Positions 42,150 to 54,700 of a stretch of 64,000 nt of DNA are shown here, in pieces. Source of the stretch: Gnetum montanum. Lineage: Eukaryota > Streptophyta > Gnetopsida > Gnetales > Gnetaceae. Below the pieces are notes generated by a model. That model saw nothing but the letters and a program-made list of their open reading frames with translations. It was not told the origin of the DNA and made no database searches. A program made the translations under genes and the position numbers. The stretch covers positions 254,175 to 318,174 of the forward strand of contig MNCI01037953.1 of assembly GCA_015680685.1 (NCBI GenBank), written 5' to 3'. The first letter of the stretch is position 1, and each line of letters starts with the position of its first letter.

Positions 42150-44860
42150 GAGATTGATGCATATAAGAAGTTAGATGAAAGGTTCTTAATTGGTTTATGG
42201 ATATTGGATGTTACTATAGAAATTAGCTAATCTTCTAGTAGTAACATTATTAAGAATGGTACAGGGTTCAAGATCAAAAGAAAAAATAAAACTGTAACAA
42301 CACAAATTGAGAACATGCATGGATGTAGTCTTAAGAAGGCTTATGTAGGTATTGAATTAAAAAGAGAAAGGAAGGACAAGGAACTTCTACAAGTAAGTAG
42401 TTTTGAGATTGTAGATTATTTTGAGAGTAATAAATTTGAAAAATTTAATCCACAGTTTATGAAGAAGAGATTGAAGAAGGATAAAGCTATTTCTTCAAAA
42501 TAAGTTCACTTTCTAAGTTAAATTCTTCTAGATCTAAAAGCATTGAAATAATTAAAATATGCCCTTTCCAAATGATAAAAATTTTGTCAATTTTTACTGT
42601 TATCAAATAGTTAGATTGAAAGAAGAAAAAGATAATATGGCTACAAATATCAAAAGCTCCCATAACAATAGTGGTAGATAAAATGGATAAATTTAATGAA
42701 CATATCTCTCATTGTCAAAATGATGATTATTTGTTATCAGAAAGGATTGATAATAAATATAAAAGTTGTGAATGTGCATCTAAATTATAAGATAAAAAGA
42801 TTGGAGTAAGAAATAAAAAAAACTATCAAAATACAACATGCTTAATTTCAGTATGCTAAAAATTGAGTTACAGAAGCTAATTGTTTTTGCTATGGAATTT
42901 GAAAAATTCATAATTCGCATGTTTAGACATTAAACCAAACATATTTTTCTAATCTTGATTTGGACCCTTTGAAGTCCAAAGGCTATTGTTGTTACTACTT
43001 AGTGGCATCTGGATCCTCCAACGATGCTATCATTTGAGGGTATCATTGCTGATGGTGAGACCATTGGGTTTGGTGGCATCCTTGATGTCATTGGTAGGTG
43101 TTCTATCATGTCACAGAGGCTCTTCCTATTGTGTCTATATCTACACTAGCCTCATCATCATCACCATTGAATGTGTGTGCTAGAAAATGATGAAGAAATT
43201 GAGCTACAACAGGATTAGGTGGCAGATTGCAGAGGGTTTGAAAACACAGTACCACTTGACACTAGTGGAGTAGGTACATCCATGACTCATTATGGTTATG
43301 GTTGCTTTGATGCCTTTGCCACCACACCAGCATCACCATAATCACTGACCTTTTTCTCCACCCACAACATCTAGAATGAAGACAAAGGGTTCCTGGAACA
43401 CAAACACCATAGCAACATGCCCTATGGCATCATTAGCATCTTCTAACTCAAGGTTTATCATGGGAAGTTTGAGGAACACACACCTAATAAAGTAGGCACC
43501 TATCTACATGCTACCTAGTTTGATGTCATAGATAATTGGATTTGAATCAAATTTTTATAAACTTTTGATACAAAATAACAATGAATAATGACTAATAGAG
43601 ACAAAGGGATAAAAAAAGCAAAATATAAAGGAAATGACAATAATAAATATATGGTTTAAGAAGAAAGTAGTTTACTAAAAAATTTTCTAACATCCTATGT
43701 GAACTAGACACTTGGTAACAATAACTTGTATTTCTATAGTAAAGGTAACTTCCTATAGAAGTTATAACTTCTTAAGTAAGTTATAAATTAATGTCCTAGA
43801 TATTTGTAATCTATCTTAACTTTTCATGATGATTGTAACTATCCTAAAGTCACTATAAAAGGGGGTTATAGGGTAGATTTTAAAAGAAAATGGGGAGGCT
43901 TTGGAGAAGAAGAAATTTGAAGATTACTTGTAAGATGGTTTGCTAAATACATCATTTTAGCCACTTTGTTGTAGTCATATGAGTTATCCTTTCCTATTTT
44001 ATTTGTTACTTAGCTAGTGTTTTAGGTAGTATCATACTTGGCATTTAAATTTGGGATTTTTAGATTGCTTTTATAGTTCTTTGTTGCATGATAGTAGACT
44101 CGTATTAAGATTTTCCATAAAAGAGCTCATGTTGGAAAGCCTCAAGAGAAATTTAATAGAACATTTTATGCAATTTTTAAGGCTACTATTAGGATTTCTA
44201 TAAGAGAGCCTCTCCTATAGACAAGCTACTTAAGCAATTCAATAATCTAGAGGGTTAAAAAAATATTTGGTATTTTGATAGAACTGAAATAGCTTTTTGA
44301 TTTTTAAAGTATAGTCCCTTTGTATTTCAATCAGAAATTGTGATATCTTTGAAAGCTCTATTGTATGCAATCATTGAAAACTATTATCTAGCCAAAATAG
44401 ACTCATATGTGGTGGTTTATGCAATAGTTTTTGGTTGTATAGTAGGACTGTTTTTAAGAAGTTGCTTGTTTGAGCCTATAAAGTTTAAACAATTCATAGA
44501 TATTGAATTAGATATAACTTTATTATGAAGTGTTTCCTTGTATCAATTTACCTTGCTTAAATATTTGTGATTTTTACACAAATCTACTTTCTTTTCTTTC
44601 TCTTTCCATTAAGTCCTGGTCTATTTCTAGTTTTCTTGTGGAATTTTATCTCTTTGGGGGAAATTAGGAGTAGAGTGGTAGAGTTGTGCTCAAATGGTTT
44701 TTGAAAATTTTTATTTGTTACAAGTAGGTATTATAAGAGTTATATAGACTAAGGTTTTGAATGAAATAGGAATCTTTAACAACTCATAGTATTTTATGAA
44801 GTTGGCTAAATATCTTTTATGATAGCTGATTACAGTTTTATACATGACCCAACTATTTCA
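42150..44860. other. Unassigned ~2.7-kb stretch within element 3 gag (possible insertion)
   Basis: It separates the N-terminal and core parts of gag and has no counterpart in element 2. The first 800 bp are AT-rich; an ORF at 42,315-42,503 (plus) is Lys/Glu-rich and unknown. A good TATA box, CTATAAAAGGGGG, stands at 43,853-43,865. I found no terminal repeats or target duplication, so its nature is open. Confidence 0.4.
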
Positions 44861-47040
44861 ACATTCACAACAGTAAACACATACTCACATTTAACTATTG
44901 AGTCTATTTGGAGGTATCTAGGCCTTGGTGTTAATAGAGACTAGTAAACACCTAAATCGTGTTTGAGGAACTCATTGGCAGTCATGTCCCAAATAGTCAC
45001 CAACACTTTCTTATTTTGTTGTTGCCCTTGGTGTTAGTCCAACCAACATACACATGGCTTGGCCCAGTCACTATGCCCATAGCACATCCAACACATCAAC
45101 TACATTGCAAGGCTCTGCAACTAGCAATTTAGCCCTAGGTTGTACAACCAACATAGCAAATAGCACAACCAACATAACTGGTTGGTGCATCTCAAAACTT
45201 GGATTAGGCATTCTAACTGATACAAAGTTTGATGGAGGAGGTGAGGTGATTCAAAGTCTCTACCTCTGAAATTGTCAAGGTGGTGGACTTCTACTAGGAT
45301 GATCCTATAAGTCCTACTATCCCACCCCTAACTCTACCAACTAGGATCTCACTACCTCAACTCACTAAGTACAATGGTGAAAGGGATCCCAAGGCATACC
45401 TAGTGATATTCAGGTCTGAATTCCTACTACTACAAGACTGGCCACATGCCATCATATGTGTGTTTGCCATGTCATTAACTAGAAAAGCCTTAGACTGGTA
45501 CCACACATTATTCAGGGGCTCTATATCCTCTTTGGAGGATCTCTTGAGCTAGTTCATGACATGCTTTAGGTACAACTTGAAGCCTGAAGCCATTCTAGAC
45601 TAACTCATGCAAATCAAGTAGGGCCACCTAAAGCCTGTCTAGAAATTTATCCAACACTAGAGTGCCTCATTAAATGAGATACAAGAGCTGATAGCTAAGG
45701 CACATCTCTTGGCTATCTTTAAGGATGCATTTAATGACTTCATCAAGTCAAAACTATACTACTTGGCTTCACAGTCTCTATGCGAAGCCTTTGCTCAAAC
45801 AAAGAGCATACAAGATGCAATCAATGCTAGCAAGGACATGGCCTACATGGCCTACAAAAGCTAGCATTTGAGAAAGTAGAATGAATAGTGGCAATGATGG
45901 CCACAAACACAAAAGAAACCAACCAATAGCAAGATGGCTAGGTAGCCCAAAGAGCTAACTCACAAAGCCACTAACTTTGGTGCCCAAGAAACCAACCCAC
46001 CTACATCTATGATAGCCATAGTGCAAGCCACACCAAGGCCTAACTTTGAGCATAAGGATCACTCAAAGTATATCCTATTACTACTAAAACCCTTAGAGCT
46101 ATTGGATAAACTACTGAATGTTGGGTAGATCTAACACAAGCAAGTGTTTGAGGATGCTTGTAATCGACACAATAGGTACTATGAGCTACTAAGGAATCCT
46201 ACCTTAGTAGCACCAAACAAGCCCCCAATCCCACAGCACTTCAGGCTAGAACAATTTTATCATTACCACTAGTTGTTCGGTCACAACATGGACTTATGTC
46301 AAGCTTTACAAGATGATTTGCAAAGGATGATAGATAGAGGTGAAATAGTGCTTGATGTAGTAAAATTGGTTAAGCCCCAGAGCCCAGATTCTTCCAAATA
46401 CATCATAAACACCATCAACATGGACAATAGTTCAAAATTGATGCCATAGCCTTTTGTGGTTCAAGTGCCTTCCAGTAGTACAAGGGTCCCCTTGACCTCC
46501 ACAAGTTTGAGGTCCTCCTTCATTGTTAAAGCACCACCTCACAGACCCACAATCTGCTTCATGGTTAGGGTCTTGCAGTAGGTCACAATAATAACTTCTT
46601 AGCCACTATTTGTCATTAGGGTACCACAACATGTTGGCCCATCACATACCCAAAGCCCAATAGTTGGTAATGTATTGGTCCCTTCTTGTCCAAGGGCAAA
46701 CCTCGTTGGTAACATGGGTAGATCTACTAGGTGGTAATACAAGGGGCCCAATGAATGCCTCATATATGAAATGACTAGGAAATAACAAGACCAAAGAGTG
46801 CTTGATTTGCCAAAGCTGGTCCCTATCTTTGTAGCCCTTCTAGCTAAAGCAACAAAAAAGGCCACAACTAGCAAACGACAACTGAGCATTGAGGCCCCCA
46901 AGTAGGCCAAGAAAATCAAACATAAGTCCCCTCCACAAGAGATTTGTCTCTTAGGCAACATGGAGGAAGTCAAGTCTAACACAAAAATTGATGGCAAGGA
47001 CTTCACACATGCACTGACTAGGTTAGACAAATGCTCAAGT
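44861..47040 (+). pseudogene. gag: Element 3 gag, linker, capsid core and C-terminal region
   Basis: After a Thr/Ser/Asn-rich linker (45,054-45,270), a single frame from about 45,276 reads VKVVDFY-TAG-DDPISP, LTKYNGERDPKAYL, ICVFAMSLTRKALDWYHTL and AKAHLLAIFKDAFNDFIKS. It continues to 47,036 with about twenty stops but no obvious frameshift. Element 2 has Gln at the first TAG (DFYQDDP). The zinc knuckle near 46,255 has lost its first ligand (YHYH...GHNMDLC). The C-terminal part is Lys/Pro-rich. Confidence 0.82.
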
Positions 47041-47785
47041 AGAAAAAAATAATGTTGAGCCTATATGACCTAGTCATGACCTCATTTACCCATCGGGAAG
47101 CACTAGAGTGGATGTTGGCCTCCATCCCTATTATGGAGGACATCGCTGTAGTGATGTTACCCTTGACACCATAGGAATTGGGTTCAACATCCCTAACATT
47201 TCATGACGAGGCAATCAAGGTCAATCATAAGTGAGGGGAGGTCATTAGAGCATCCATGTCCATTATCATAAGCATTGGATAGTGCAAGATCCACAGAGTG
47301 CACATTGATGATAGAGTGAAAATAAATGTAATATCATACACTATTGTTGATAAGCTAGGCCTTATAGACCAAATCAAGCCAACAAAAACTACATGCCTAA
47401 AATCCTTAAATGGATCATGCATCACTATCAGGGGCACAATAACCATAGTGTTCATAGTAGGAGAGTAGTTCCCCATCACCTTCAAGTTCACCATCATAGA
47501 GGAAATGCCTAGCTCTAACCTAATATTGGGTAGGCCTTGGCTAGCCCAGTTACGGGCTGTCTCCTCTTCGATTCACTAGGAGATTCACCTCCCATACAAA
47601 GGTGGTGAAGTTATCATCCATGGTGATGATGCCATCCCTTTGGTCATCAAGAACATCAACATGGAGCAAGGGATACAGATGAAGTTTCCTAATGAAGCAC
47701 TTGTGGTAGAAAATGCCACACATAAGGCTAGCACACCTAAACAAGTAGTGGAAACCAATGACCTCCCAGAGGATTCTTTGTGAGT
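47041..47785 (+). pseudogene. Element 3 protease
   Basis: Frame continuing from gag: VHIDDRVKINVISY near 47,305, KLGLIDQIKPTKTTCLKSLNG, then MPSSNLILGRPWLAQLRAVSS near 47,510, close to element 2's protease. One TAG follows VGE where element 2 has Asp-Gln. The reading ends at 47,781. Confidence 0.8.
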
Positions 47786-48079
47786 AGAATCACCTCCTAA
47801 TCCATACTAGATTAGGAAGCAATCATGCAACCAAGGTATGCCCGTAGCTCGAAATGTGCTAGGTGCCTGCCTACCCTTCACTACTATGTGCCACCCATTT
47901 TTGACTTTCTCTTACATTGCATTTGTTTACATATTTACATTTAGCCTACTTACTTAGATTACGCATCGTTTCACTTTGTTTATGCATTTATCCACTTAGC
48001 TTATGCATTCGCTCATTTAGCAAAAAATATCAAAACACATAAAAATCATAAAAACTAAAATCACAAAAAAGGGGATAAC

Positions 48080-49020
48080 AACGTTGTAGTTTGCCATGGC
48101 ATTAAACTAGCAATGTGTGGCCTAACAAGGCCTTAAACTAGCAATGTTTAACCTGAAATGGCCTTAAACTATTGTTGGGTCCCAGAATGACCTTAAACTA
48201 TCACCTGTAATCCCATTTCTACAACCCTCCATGGCCTTAAAATAGCAATGCATGGCTTGCCATGGCCTTAAAATGGCAACTTATGGCTTGTCATGGCCTT
48301 AAAATAACAATGTGTGGCCCACCATGGCCTTAAACTAGAAATGCATAGCCCGTAAGGGCCTTAAACTACTGCAATAGCCTGAAATGGCCTAAAACTATCA
48401 TTGTCACCTGAAATGGCCGAAAACTAACATGGGGCCCATCAAGGGTCCAAACTAACAATAGACTTGATCTGGCTCACATTGGCGTAGACTTGCATACTCA
48501 TAGCCAATGCCATACAATCATCATATGCCATACTATGTAAAGCATGCAGTGTCGCACATCACTAAAGCAAGGTATGCACTTATTCACCATGATGCTAAAA
48601 CTATCACAGCAGTCTGCTATGACTATAAACTAGCACAAAATTCATTTTCCATGATGCTAAAACTAGCATAATAATCTACTATGACTATAAACTAGCATAA
48701 AATTTGTTTGCCATGACACTAAAATTGACACAATAGTCTGCTAGGACTATAAACTAGCATAGCATGTTCGCTATGACATTAAACTAGCATAACTCATCCT
48801 TATAACATTTAACTGACATAACTCATCCTTGGGTCACAACATTAAACTGGCACAATAGCTTGTCTACCATGATGCTAAATTGGCACATAGTAGTTCGCTA
48901 GGACTATAAACTAGCATAGCATGGTTTTCCAGGACCTTAAATTGGGTTCACAATTTGCTAGGATCTTAAACTAGCAAAGCCATGGTCTACTAGGACCTTA
49001 AACAAGGTTTGGAACTAGCT
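48080..49020. repeat. 31-bp tandem array of element 3
   Basis: Well-kept 31-bp units (consensus core CATGGCCTTAAAATAGCAAT) around 48,220-48,350. From 48,580 a two-unit period of about 62 bp appears, alternating ATGCTAAAACTAGCA and GACTATAAACTAGCA. In element 2 related arrays sit on both sides of pol; here they lie where pol is missing. Confidence 0.85.
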
Positions 49021-50168
49021 ATTGATTCCTACCATCCTCCTGCAAGTGAGTGAGCAAGCATAACCCTTGTTCCCCTTCTACACCGTGTGGGTTGGTACAC
49101 TAGCTTTTTGAGCACCTACAACTAGCACAACCTTTGGAGCACTTATAGTTTCTTCATCCTTGGCACTTTGATTTGCATTTTCACATTTTGTGATTTTTTT
49201 TTATCTTCTTGGAGTTATGTTTGAAGGATGAATCCCTAGGATCATTTTGCGATGATGCATCTCATTCCAATGGCAAGTTACCACATCGCTTTGATGTGCA
49301 TGATTGGACTAGCTTAGCCTCTCAAGAGTGCACATCCCCCTCATCCTATTATAGCCTACACACATTCACTCCATCATCCCAATATCCTTCCATTCCCTTC
49401 ATAGTCATGATTTCAAACTCTTTGATGCACAGGTGCTGTGACTACATGGCACCCTCTTCAAGTCAAGTCAAATTGTAGAACTCAAGGCGAATGTAACACA
49501 AGTCATCCCATGCGGATCCTCTATTGGCTGGGCGAAGCCTAAGTGGATGTAACACAAATCATCCTAGGGAGGAAACACCTATCCTACAAACATGACATGG
49601 TTTCATAGGAATTAAGGCAAACCCCATCTTGTGGCATGGAACTCACTTGATTACAAGCATCATGTAGCAAGCATTTAGCAATGTGTAGAGCCCCAAGTAG
49701 GCTCACTCCACAATAAATAACAAAAAGGAAAAAAAGAGAAAAAATAAAATAAGAAAAAAGGAAAAGGGGGAAAATCATGTCCCAAAGAAAATCAACAATG
49801 CTACAATTTTGCAATCAATTTAGACTTGAATCTCCATCTTGACTCTCTCATGAGCACTCTGAGAAGAGATGAACATTTTCAAGGGCAAGCCACTTTGGTT
49901 CCATGATCACCATCAGCCACATTGACTCCACACCTCACATTATAACATCCTATTTACACTTCATTTCCCCTATTAACTTTGACACATCACCTATGCCTTT
50001 TACCCTTACCTACACCTATTACTCCTAACATACCACTAAAAATAGCACTCTTGAGCATGGTGCAGCAACATCTGATCTATTATTGAAGAGAAATGTTGGT
50101 GCTAGGCCTACTATGGTGGTTTTTCATTCTTTGTTAACATATCCTAGGCCATTCTTCTAGACATCAAC
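49021..50168 (+). other. Element 3 3' untranslated region
   Basis: Between the array and the polypurine tract. One 89-codon ORF (49,209-49,478) has no recognisable motif. An A-rich stretch at 49,720-49,770 is present. Nothing else is supported. Confidence 0.4.
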
Positions 50169-50181
50169 AAAGAGGGGCCAA
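50169..50181 (+). other. Element 3 polypurine tract
   Basis: AAAGAGGGGCCAA directly before the 3' LTR start TGAAACACC. Confidence 0.88.
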
Positions 50182-51743
50182 TGAAACACCACCAAATTTG
50201 TGTAAGTGTTTGCATGAGGCCACTTTTTGCAAATTTTTCTAAGTGCTAAGACTACGCTCTCCATTTCCCCAAAGTGAAGTTAGGCTCTCATGGAGAGCGT
50301 AGTCAACATTTCACAAAATTTTCTAACTTTTGAGACTACACTCTCCACTACCTAGAGGATAGTCAACCTCATGTAGAGCATAGTCAACACCAAAGGCCAA
50401 TTTCATAGATTTTTCTAAGTGTTAAGCTAGTTTCCAGTCACTGCAAATTTTTCTAAGTGCCGAGACTATGCTCTCCACTATCCTAGAGTGTAGTTGAGTG
50501 TAGTCATCATGAAGGTGCATTTTTTTTATAGATTTTTCTTGAAGTGTCAGGACTACACTCTTCAACATCCTAGAGCATAGTCAAGCATAGTTAGCTAGAA
50601 GTTAGTTTCTGCAATTTTTTTCCAAGTGCTAGGATTATGCTTGACCCCAGTTTGGAGTGTAGTTAGGCTCTTGTGGAGAGCATAGTTAGCCTCTTGTGGA
50701 GAGCATAGTTAGCACATGACACTTTCTGCAAAATTTTTCTAAGTCTGGGACTACATTCTTCACTAGTTAGGAGTGTAATTAGCTAGAATAGCATAGCAAT
50801 AGCACACCAATGTAGTCAACTCACCCCTAGTGAATGTAGTCAGTGAGATATTTCTCTCTCTTGCATTCCCTCTTGCCCAAAATTGTAACTACACTTGACC
50901 CCCCTATCCTTAGTGGAGAGTGTAGTCCCAATGATTCCTTTGCCACATGGCAGTCTCCTCGCATTTTAGACTATCCCTAGCCCTATAAATACCCTAATCC
51001 TCTATGTTTTAAGGGTTGGAAAATTTTGGGTATTGGCATTTTGGGCAAATAAAACCAAAGGCACACCAGCGAACTAGAGAGAGGTAGATTTACGCACGAT
51101 GGTCCACAGTAGTCCCACCATAGCACTATAAAACACTATAGCCCACAATACACCATAGTAGCCAACCCAGTGGGCATAGACACCCTTGATAGTGTCAGTC
51201 TTCACGACTAGACATCCTTAAGAGTGTAACTATGCTCTCCACTACACCTATTATACCCCATGTACCTTCTCATCCCTTTTGGTGTTAACTACACTCAATC
51301 CCATTTGGGGTGGTGATCTATTTCTCTCTATTGCATTTTTCAAACATTCTTTGCATTTTCACATTTTTAACGCATAGTCACATCATGACTATGCTCAAGT
51401 GGTAGTCTTCATATGTTGGCACCCTCATTTTCAATGAAAACCTTGACTACATTCATTACCCCCTTGGGCACTCATGACTACACTTGACACCATTAACACC
51501 ATTGACATCACTGGCACCATCAACACTATGAATACCACTTAAAACACTTAGAACCATTTCACATTAGCATTGCAGGTAACCACGCTACACCTTGGTTCCA
51601 TCTGGTAAAGTCTGTGTTTAATCAACAAGACCATTCAAGGCATCCCATCTCTACCTCTTGCAGGCCCTCATGCAAATGTGGGATTAGGATGTGTGCTCAT
51701 TGATCCCTCAGTGTTCTAGCCATTGATGTGTTTGTTCATTACA
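50182..51743 (+). repeat. Element 3 LTR, right
   Basis: Direct repeat of 39,629-41,223; TATA box CTATAAATACC at about 50,983. Divergence from the left copy is visible but moderate, mostly transitions. Confidence 0.92.
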
Positions 51744-51748
51744 AGTAG
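51744..51748. repeat. Target site duplication of element 3 (right), AGTAG
   Basis: Exact match to 39,624-39,628, directly after the terminal ACA. Confidence 0.9.
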
Positions 51749-54700
51749 GCCTCATGATCAACCTTATATTGCTACTTGTGATCCTTTTGTTTCCTTCCCC
51801 CACTCTAGGACCCAAGCATTGTGATCTTCTCAATTTTCAACCTTATTGGAAGATGAGGTCCATTTGCATATAATGCTCTACCATCTTCTAGGAGAGTGCT
51901 ACCTTGGCCTAGATGACATGCCAATAGTGGGCCCATGTGATCTCTTTAGTCTACAACTCCCTTGAGTTAGCCACTTGGGCATCCACAAATGCCTTGTGGT
52001 CTTGGAGATCTTTGATCATCTCCCCCTACCATTAAGTTTTCTCCCTCAAGGCCATAACCTATTGCCATAGCAATTCATTGGACCTCTCTAGCTTCCATGA
52101 ATTTTTTTCACATGACATTGTTAGATTAGTAGTAGTCTCATACAACTTCAAGGATATACTAGAGACATTGGAGAGAAGCTTCGACATGTCTCAGCTAGCA
52201 TCCTACTCTACAGAAGGCACTGCATAACAATAAAATACAACCATAAACATAGTTTAAAACCTACTATAGCCTTAACATAAATAATACCTATGACATAGCA
52301 AAAATAAAGTTCTTACATATCTTGCATACAACTTGGTGCAACTAGTCGATGATGCTCCTAGCCATCATGCACATGAACTCTACCTGGTCTAGGATCTCTA
52401 CCCATGGTTTCCCATGAAACTTAGGGATAGGGGTTTAAATCAATGGCTTAGGAACTACTATAAGAATAAAAATCATTAAATGGTTAGGACAAAAACCAAA
52501 CTTAAATATAACAAGAAGTGTTAAGACATGTGCATACCTAGATCCTTCTCTTCTTCCTCTAGGATGATAATGGGGGATGTACTAGGTATTACCTTAATAA
52601 ACAAGGCATCTAGATTTATTTTGGTGAACTATTTAGCCTCATGCTAGTGTAAGAGCACCTCCTATGCATGTCTTTGTTCCTCCTTGCCTACAGTAGCTAC
52701 ACATCTCTGTGCTTCCTCCTCCACAGTAGCTTGGGCTACCATGTCTCAATGCATGTTTATAACCATAACACATAGAAAAACAATTAGCACAAGAAACCAT
52801 AATATAGCAATAAAACCTTAAAACATAAAATAAAAAATAAATAAATAAAGCATATCTGTGACTACTTGTTGTGATGACTAAAGGTTAAACTTGAGATTCT
52901 TCAAGATAGGTTGGTTTGATGCCAGTAGTGCTTCCTCCACAGTCCTCTTGAGTTTGGCCTTGGTATTCCCTTTGGCTTTTCTACATCATTTTTTAGCCTC
53001 CAAGACACTCATTGGAATCATGAGGGAATCCTCCTCCATGATGTCAAGGGATTTGCATCACCTAACACAAAGATCATTGGTGATAATGGGTAACAAATCA
53101 TCCATCTCAACTAGTGGGTTTTGGGCTTGCATTATTGGATTAATCTACTTTATTGAAGGTCTAGAAAGTTGATTTTGGTCTTAGGCAATCTATTTTCCAT
53201 TCCTCCACATGATTAGGAACTTTTCAAGCCTCTTCAAGTAACCTACAAATAATTAAAAATGCATGTGGATTATGGTGGAGGAGTCTTCATCGAGTCTGAA
53301 AATCTCATCTTAAGGCCCAATAAGCAAAGTAGTCACCTAGTTGAATCTGATACCATTTGTTAGGACCTTCTTAAAAGTCCACCCCTATGTGATGCTAATT
53401 ACCTTCTTTTATGATCATATTTTAGGAAACACATGGGATGTAAACAAAGGATATGATGTCTTTTCCTTAGGGTTTTTGAAGCTATCCATGGAAATTCTAG
53501 AGTGATCCATGCTAGCACCAAGCCACTCCAAAGCTTCCACACAATGGCTCACATCCTTCACTGTTTTGGTGGAAACATTTTCCCTATCAATGGGGCCACC
53601 AAACAAGTTTAAAATTTTTCCTTCATCAATGAATTATGGTGCCAAAGAGATTTGCGTTTCTATTGAAGGAGTTGATGACATGTAGCATCTTTGTAGTGGG
53701 GTTGAAAGGGATAGGTGCCATAAATATATCAAGCAATCCCACATGCTTAATTTTTGTTTGAATGTATCTAAGAACATGTTTCCTTAGCCATTATTATGAT
53801 GGTATCATCTCCCCAAACTTTAGGTTGAGGGTATTCTCATGACATCCTACAAGTGGAAAGGTGACATTAGTATAGGTGAAAGGTCCTACAAGGCAACAAC
53901 CAAATGTTTAACATCAACATAGATAGGTATAATAACTAGTTAAAATGATAGAACACTTATAAATTTGATAACCATAAAATAATACAAGTTATGGCCCTTA
54001 TCTTTACCTTTCTTCTTCTTCTTTGGTGTGGTTTGAGTAGAATTTCTAGCTGGAAGGGTCTGATCTAGGAAGCTCTTAGAGCCCACCCACTAGTTGTGTA
54101 TCATCCTATCATCCACACACTTCTTGTAGATAGGGTTGAATTTCCTAGTGTATTCATGAAATTCCCCTCTTAATTGTTCATACATAGTATTTTTGATTTG
54201 GGGACCCTTGGTGAATTCATCTAGGGTGGTTTGAGCCACTTCCAAGGTTTGATCGATAGTGATCATGCTTTGATCATTGATCCTATACTTGTAAGAAATT
54301 CATAAAATTGATGAAGTTAGGAAAGATAGTTTATCTAATAAAGCCAAAAACATAAAAATACTATATTAACTATGCTTATTCTTATATATGGTGCACTGTG
54401 CTAGGTGGATTCTATAATAATGTATGGACCTTATAAGCCATCATCAAAGTATTGTCAGCATTATACTAACTATACTTTGGCATAGTCTAGATCTCTATGA
54501 GGTAGCATGGGCTAATTGCATTTGCTACTCCCCCTAGTTTTTTAGGGGGTGGATTGTTAGTAATAAACTTGACAATTAGGTTAGATGCCCAAGGCATCAA
54601 GGTCTCCACTATGACCCCAACTACATTCACAGACAAGTGTAACCACAACATCACACTAAAATATTAAAGGATGTAAGCAAGGAATTCTTTTGTCTCTAGT

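Larger units (their letters stand above)
39629..51743 (+). mobile_element. Element 3: gag-protease LTR element lacking pol, inserted in element 4
   Basis: A 12.1-kb element with LTRs of about 1.6 kb, primer site, gag, protease, a long 31-bp-unit array, polypurine tract and an AGTAG duplication. Gag and protease are clearly related to element 2, but RT, RNase H, integrase and the antisense gene are absent between protease and polypurine tract, so it depended on a relative for transposition. It splits exon 7 of element 4's antisense gene, hence it is younger than element 4. Confidence 0.92.

Noticed and set aside
53340-53362. TGGTATCAGA on minus resembling a tRNA-Met primer site
   Set aside because: It lies inside exon 4 of the element 4 antisense gene, the match ends after ten bases, and no LTR or pararetroviral sequence adjoins.
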